Assembly: GCA_017634255.1 (NCBI GenBank)
Contig: JAGBNT010000004.1
Location: 1 to 36,773, forward strand
Direction: 5' to 3'
DNA: 36,773 nucleotides
From: Lachnospiraceae bacterium
GTDB lineage: Bacteria; Bacillota_A; Clostridia; Lachnospirales; Lachnospiraceae
The notes below the pieces were generated by a model that saw only the letters and a program-made list of their open reading frames with translations, had not been told where the DNA came from and ran no database searches. Of this stretch, positions 32,257-36,773 are shown piece after piece. The stretch's first letter is position 1; each line of letters begins with the position of its first letter. Made by a program: the position numbers and the translations under genes.

Positions 32257-35200
32257 TTACCTCATAGTCTTCAGCAGCTTTTCAAATTCCTCCGTAGTAA
32301 CCGGCTTGGAATAAAAATATCCCTGAGCCACATCGCAGTTGATGGACTTTAAGAAATCCGCCTGCTCCCTCGTCTCGACTCCTTCGGCCACCACCTTGAG
32401 ACCCAGCTGCCTGGACATGGAAACAGAGTTCTCAACTATTATACGTCCCCTCTTGGTGGACATTATCTTATCTATGAAATACCTGTCTATCTTTATGATA
32501 TCCACCGGCGCCCGCCTCAGCATATTTAAGGAGGAATAGCCCGAGCCGAAGTCGTCCATCTCTATGACAAAGCCTATGTCCTTGAGCCTCTGCATCGTGG
32601 CATAGAGGTCCTCGGCATTGTCGGTAAACAGCGTCTCCGTTATCTCCAGCTCCAGGTATTTCGGGTCTATACCGTTGCGGTTTATCATATCCGTGAGCAC
32701 ACGCACGAGGTCCGTATTGTTCACGTGGAAACGGGAGATATTGACCGAGATCGGAATTATCTCGCCCATGCTCTTAAGCCGGGCCAGGTATTCGCAGGCC
32801 GTCTCCCACATATATTCATCCAGCTTCTTGACAAATCCATTGCTCTCGAAAAGCGGTATGAATTCTCCGGGAGAATGAATACCCTTGGTGGGATGCAGCC
32901 ACCTGACCAGGGCCTCGGCACCACAGAGCTTCTCGGTCTTTAGGTCCACCTTGGGCTGCAGGTACATAACGAACTCGTTGTTGTCGAGGGCCACGTTCAT
33001 CTGCGAGGTGATCTCCGAGATCTTCCTCTGCTGTATCCTCACCTTGTCGTCATAGACGGCAAAGTTGGTGATGGAGTTGTTCTTTATCTCCTGCTTGGCC
33101 ATCCTGGCCCTGTCGCACATCAGGCGCACCGGCAGATCCCGCTTGTTTATCATATATATGCCGAAGGACAGGGTGGAGCCGCAGCGCCTCGCCGCGTCAA
33201 AGCTGAAGCTTGCGGTCAGCTCGTCTATGTAGTCGAATATCTGTCTTTCGCGCTCATAGGCCACGAGAATCGAGAAGACGTCGGCCATATATCTCCCGGC
33301 TATATTCTCTCCCTTAAGGCTCTCCCGGATGCACCGCCCCAGCTCCTCCAGGCACCTGTTTCCGGTCTTTATGCCGAAACGGTCGTTTATGACCCTGAAC
33401 CTGTCTATATCCACCGAAATGATGGCATAGAGCATCTCACTGTCCGAATGGATGATCTCCTGGGCCTTGCGGTAAAAGGCCTCAGAATTATAGAGCTTCG
33501 TCATCGAGTCGTAGTCGGCCCTGAATTCCAGCTCCGCCTTTATCTCCATCTCCGCGTTGACATCCTGCAATATGACAAGGACCCTGTAAAGCTCGTTATT
33601 TAAGCCGTTTAAGGTCTGCACCGTGATAGTGAACCAGCGGGAGACCTCGTAGCGGTTGATGAGGCGCACGGTGATCTCGTGAGTATCCGGCTGGGACTTT
33701 ACCCGCTTTATAAACTCCGTAAATTTCTCCCTGTCCTCATTGTGGACCACGAGCCCCTCCAAAAGGGACCACTCGTCGGAGAGCATCCACTCCGAGAGCT
33801 CGAACATCTCCTCAAAAGTGGTGCACACATAATAGCTCTTATTCGTAACGTCGTATTCAAAAACGAAGATGCCCGTGAGCTCGTTCACGTGCTCGTAGCG
33901 CTCGTTGCTCTGGGCCAGCTCCTGCATATATTCGTTGTGCTCGACAACAGTATGGTACTTGGCCTCTACCATGGCCTTCTGCCTGAGCTCGGTCTTGAGC
34001 TCGTTTATATCCCTGGCTGAAAAAATTACGAGCTCGTCCTCCTCGTAATCGTCCGTTATATACAGCACAGAGCTGACGTCATACCACCTGTAGCTGCCAT
34101 CCTCCGCCTTTATCCTGAGCTGCTTGTTGATGGTCGTCTTGCCCATCTTGACCGCCTCATGTATGGCGTCGGGATCTGTGGCCGCAAGGAATTCCTCCCT
34201 GTCCTGATAGTGGACAAGGTTGTCCAGCACCTCGCGCCTGAGCTTGGCGTAGCTTACCACCCTGTCCCCTGACAGCCCGGCAATGTTGGTCTCCCTGACT
34301 CTTGTGCATTTGTTCCGGCTTAAATTTATCTCCCAGATTATGTCATGGGATTTCGCTATCGCATCGTTAAAGTGATGCATGCTCTTTTCTATCTCGCGCA
34401 TCTGCTGTTTTATATCTTCGTTTACGTCTGCGATGACAAAAATAGTATCATGGTTTTTAAGGGATATCCTTGTGCAGCGCACATGCTCCATGGCCCTGAG
34501 ATCCGGAGAATATACGTCAAAATCCTGTGAACGCTCATTGTCCGCCATAAGCTTCATGGGGCAGTCGAGACACGGGCTGTCCTTGCCCTTGAGCTTATTG
34601 TAGCAAAGCCCCTCCTTGACGCCGTCGAAGCGCTCCTTCATGGCCTTGTTCATATATATGATGTTGTGGTCCGCATCCACGGCATAGGCCCAGGTAACTA
34701 TGGGATCCAGGATATTTTTTATAAGGGTCATATCGCCCTGTGCGGAAGCGGGAGCCAGCTCAAATTCCTCCCTCGACCTCAGGACTCCGTCGTAGACATA
34801 GAAGGTATCCCCGTCCTCCCTTGCCCTCTTTAAGGCCTTTTCAGCCCTCTCAAGCATTACGTCATAGCCGACCGGAAATACCGGCTGCGAGAGGGATATA
34901 CCTATATTTACCCCGGAGGCATGATCCGGATATTCCTCTCTCAATAAGTCCCTGAGGCTGGTCAGCATATAGCTTGCCTTGCTGCAGACTATCCCCACAT
35001 CGGTGATACCGCGCATGGCAAAAATGAAGGAGTTGTCGCTGTATCTCCCGAGCACATCCGAATTTCTTATAGCATCCTTAAGGAGCTTCGCCGCCTTGCC
35101 CATGAGCCTGTCCGCGCTGTCCCCGCCCTTTTCACGCCTGATCTCATCCAGGACGGACACCGAGATCAACAGCAGGGTGCTCAGAGTGGAGTCCATGTCC

Positions 35201-35679
35201 TCGGCATATATATTCTTGATCTTCCTCTCCGCGCTCCTGTAGTTGTCGAGGCCGGTAGCCTCATCGATCTTGCTCACCGCCTCGCCTTCAGTCACCTCAG
35301 CGTTGACCGGGGCAAGATTTCCGTATATCATAAGCGGCTTTTTATTTTCATCGTTTATGGCCTTTCCGGTCGCCTTAAACCACCTGAAATTGCCGTCAAA
35401 ATCCATGCAGCGGAAGGTCTCGCTCCTCTCCTCGTCGGGATTCTCCACCATTATCGGTCTGAAAAAGTTGAGCGCCCGCCTGACATCCTCAGGGTAGATC
35501 TTTCCTGAGACCTCCATTCCGTCGCTGAAGGAATCGATCCTCATTGCGCATGGGATAAATTTATTGATATTCCGGGAATAGTTCATCGTATCCTTTTGAA
35601 TGTTGTATTCAAAAAGAACCGAAGATTCCTCTCTGCTGTTGGCTGAATTGTTATCGATCTCCATACCCTTGTGATCCAT
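32257..35679 (-). CDS. PAS-GGDEF(degenerate)-PAS-GGDEF(degenerate)-EAL protein
   Basis: This 1140-residue protein has no membrane helix. In order I see a PAS-like N-terminus (~20-130), a degenerate GGDEF domain (~140-300, GRYSDNSF at the active site), a PAS domain with SPCLDCPM cysteines (~318-400), two more PAS-like regions (~430-560, ~600-720), a second degenerate GGDEF (~735-890, GRYMADVF) and a C-terminal EAL domain (~900-1135). The EAL keeps EALVRW (~920), VNISRFHV, LEITET, MDDFGSGYSSL, KIDR and EGVET, the metal and catalytic residues, so it should hydrolyse c-di-GMP to pGpG. Both GGDEF domains appear unable to synthesise it, though one may bind GTP. The promoter is at 35740-35768. The start at ATG 35679 has only a weak ribosome site; ATG 35667 is an alternative. 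Confidence 0.9.
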   Translation of the reverse strand: MDHKGMEIDNNSANSREESSVLFEYNIQKDTMNYSRNINKFIPCAMRIDSFSDGMEVSGKIYPEDVRRALNFFRPIMVENPDEERSETFRCMDFDGNFRWFKATGKAINDENKKPLMIYGNLAPVNAEVTEGEAVSKIDEATGLDNYRSAERKIKNIYAEDMDSTLSTLLLISVSVLDEIRREKGGDSADRLMGKAAKLLKDAIRNSDVLGRYSDNSFIFAMRGITDVGIVCSKASYMLTSLRDLLREEYPDHASGVNIGISLSQPVFPVGYDVMLERAEKALKRAREDGDTFYVYDGVLRSREEFELAPASAQGDMTLIKNILDPIVTWAYAVDADHNIIYMNKAMKERFDGVKEGLCYNKLKGKDSPCLDCPMKLMADNERSQDFDVYSPDLRAMEHVRCTRISLKNHDTIFVIADVNEDIKQQMREIEKSMHHFNDAIAKSHDIIWEINLSRNKCTRVRETNIAGLSGDRVVSYAKLRREVLDNLVHYQDREEFLAATDPDAIHEAVKMGKTTINKQLRIKAEDGSYRWYDVSSVLYITDDYEEDELVIFSARDINELKTELRQKAMVEAKYHTVVEHNEYMQELAQSNERYEHVNELTGIFVFEYDVTNKSYYVCTTFEEMFELSEWMLSDEWSLLEGLVVHNEDREKFTEFIKRVKSQPDTHEITVRLINRYEVSRWFTITVQTLNGLNNELYRVLVILQDVNAEMEIKAELEFRADYDSMTKLYNSEAFYRKAQEIIHSDSEMLYAIISVDIDRFRVINDRFGIKTGNRCLEELGRCIRESLKGENIAGRYMADVFSILVAYERERQIFDYIDELTASFSFDAARRCGSTLSFGIYMINKRDLPVRLMCDRARMAKQEIKNNSITNFAVYDDKVRIQQRKISEITSQMNVALDNNEFVMYLQPKVDLKTEKLCGAEALVRWLHPTKGIHSPGEFIPLFESNGFVKKLDEYMWETACEYLARLKSMGEIIPISVNISRFHVNNTDLVRVLTDMINRNGIDPKYLELEITETLFTDNAEDLYATMQRLKDIGFVIEMDDFGSGYSSLNMLRRAPVDIIKIDRYFIDKIMSTKRGRIIVENSVSMSRQLGLKVVAEGVETREQADFLKSINCDVAQGYFYSKPVTTEEFEKLLKTMR

Positions 35680-35739
35680 ATGTCAAACCCGCGTCCTCTG
35701 TAACATCTATCGTATTTTATTACCCATAATTTTGCTTTT

Positions 35740-35768
35740 ATTGTATCAACTTTTGTGCAATTCTACAA
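35740..35768 (-). promoter_or_regulatory. Promoter of the EAL/HD/pilT2 operon
   Basis: On the minus strand TTGTAG (35768-35763) is followed after 17 bases by TACAAT (35745-35740), preceded by TGA (extended -10). The -35 overlaps the hemW stop codon. This places the c-di-GMP module under its own promoter. Confidence 0.6.
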
Positions 35769-36773
35769 TAAAAACTTAGCCATGACCTCGTTGGCTGCGT
35801 CCATACCCCTTTCGGTGAGTCTGACTCCATCCCGGCCCTCCTCCATGAGGCTTAAGCCCACCTGTTTCTCTATGATCTCCCCGTAGACCTCCTCCAGCTC
35901 CCTGCCGAACATCCTCTTAAAGTCCGCCTTTCTGACTCCCGCGGTCTTCCGCAGCCCCAGGAACATGAATTCCTCCATGGCCTCCTGCTGGCTCAGCCTT
36001 TGGATATTTTCCCGTGTCCTGCCGGGGGCGGCCAGATATTTATTGAGTTCTTTCGTATTGGAAAACCTGAGATCCCCTATGAGGGAGGCCGCTCCGAGAC
36101 CCAGGCCCAGATAGTCTTCCCTGTCCCAGTAGACCAGATTATGGGCGCATTCATAGCCCGGAAGGGCGTAGTTCGAGATCTCGTAGCGCCTGTAGCCCGC
36201 CTGCTCCAGGATCCTCCGGGTCATCAGGTAGATCTCATATTCCTCTTCCTCCTCCGGCAGGTCCAGGCTCTTAAGGTCCGCCTCCCCGAAGGGCGTTCCC
36301 TCCTCGATTATGAGCGAATAGGCCGATATGTGCTTCGGCCTTAGCTCCAGCACTCTTTCGAGGGTCCGGGCGAAGGTGTCACAGGTCTGCAGGGGTATCC
36401 CGGTCATGAGGTCCACGTTGATATTTTCAAAGCCGCAATTTAAAGCCTCCTCATAGAGCCTTAAAAAGGCCGTAAGGTCATGGATCCGCCCCAGTCTTTT
36501 AAGCTCAGGAAGCTGGACAGACTGAAGACCCATGCTTATGCGGTTGATACCGGCTGCCCTGAGGTCTGTCAGTTCCCTGTGTCTTTCATTTTCTTCATAT
36601 ACTCCGGGATTTAATTCGATTGAAACTTCGGCGGCTTCGTCGATGGTAAAGATTTCGTTGAGTTTACATAACACTCGAACTATCCATTCAGAATTTAAGA
36701 TATTCGGCGTCCCTCCGCCGAAATATATGCTTTTGATGGGCTTATTTATGTTAACATGGCAGCCCTCACGACA
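35763..36773 (-). CDS. hemW: HemW-type radical SAM protein, N-terminus outside window
   Basis: The frame is open to the right edge, giving 336 residues plus the stop at 35763. IKSIYFGGGTPNIL, SIELNPGV, INRISMGLQSVQLPELKRLGR, NINVDLMTGIP, HISAYSLIIEEGTPF, YEISNYALPGYECAHNLVYW and LGLGAASLI are hallmarks of HemW/oxygen-independent coproporphyrinogen oxidase-like proteins. HemW is a heme-binding chaperone; true HemN is the oxidase. The SAM/4Fe-4S CxxxCxxC region lies off the edge. A C-terminal winged-helix-like HemN_C domain (GLRKTAGVRKADFKRMFGRE...) is present. It stands upstream of the EAL promoter and its stop overlaps the -35. Confidence 0.93.
   Translation of the reverse strand, partial: CREGCHVNINKPIKSIYFGGGTPNILNSEWIVRVLCKLNEIFTIDEAAEVSIELNPGVYEENERHRELTDLRAAGINRISMGLQSVQLPELKRLGRIHDLTAFLRLYEEALNCGFENINVDLMTGIPLQTCDTFARTLERVLELRPKHISAYSLIIEEGTPFGEADLKSLDLPEEEEEYEIYLMTRRILEQAGYRRYEISNYALPGYECAHNLVYWDREDYLGLGLGAASLIGDLRFSNTKELNKYLAAPGRTRENIQRLSQQEAMEEFMFLGLRKTAGVRKADFKRMFGRELEEVYGEIIEKQVGLSLMEEGRDGVRLTERGMDAANEVMAKFLL

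Overview
The window looks like a chromosomal segment of a low-to-mid GC Firmicute, most probably a Lachnospiraceae-type clostridium. The evidence is a Gram-positive type IV pilus (T4P) gene set with no outer-membrane secretin, AGGAGG-type ribosome binding sites, TTGACA/TATAAT promoters, and topA, dprA, comM and hemW of firmicute type. The family assignment is an inference from protein character; no database was searched.

Region 1 (1-4236) is an AT-richer accessory patch. It holds the end of a type II toxin-antitoxin pair, an AAA/DUF4143-type ATPase on the plus strand, a minus-strand MNT-HEPN pair with a clear self-operator, and three decayed fragments of Rpn/PD-(D/E)XK-family genes around these cassettes. 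A strong hairpin terminator at 4235-4270 marks its edge.

Region 2 (4299-31077) is a minus-strand T4P and DNA-uptake locus. In transcription order it runs: degenerate PilT paralogue, comM, dprA, terminator, topA, pilB, pilT, promoter, pilC, major pilin, prepilin peptidase pilD, terminator, promoter, a pilM-pilN fusion, pilO, four minor pilin-like proteins (PilV/GspI-, PilX/GspK-, GspH- and PilW/GspJ-like, three of them unusually large), and an 1822-residue secreted protein resembling the DUF5057 family. The two pilus promoters (before pilC and before pilMN) share the same 14-bp extended -10 block, which suggests co-regulation. PilM/N/O with PilC form the inner-membrane platform, PilB extends and PilT retracts, PilD processes the pilins, and the minor pilins plus the giant secreted protein are plausibly a tip or adhesin complex. 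ComM and DprA next to the motors suggest DNA uptake and recombination as one use of the pilus.

Region 3 (31140-35745) is a c-di-GMP-type module ahead of the degenerate PilT: a protein with sensory PAS segments, two degenerate GGDEF domains and an intact EAL domain, then a degenerate HD-GYP-like protein. It has its own promoter and appears to read into the second pilT. The window ends in a 5'-truncated hemW (35763-36773).

Most unusual observations: a prepilin whose leader is a tandem repeat carrying decoy cleavage motifs; a PilT paralogue that has lost the Walker B glutamate and both His-box histidines; paired degenerate c-di-GMP domain proteins next to it; giant minor pilins with a giant DUF5057-like partner; and an MNT-HEPN operon whose operator fills the promoter spacer.
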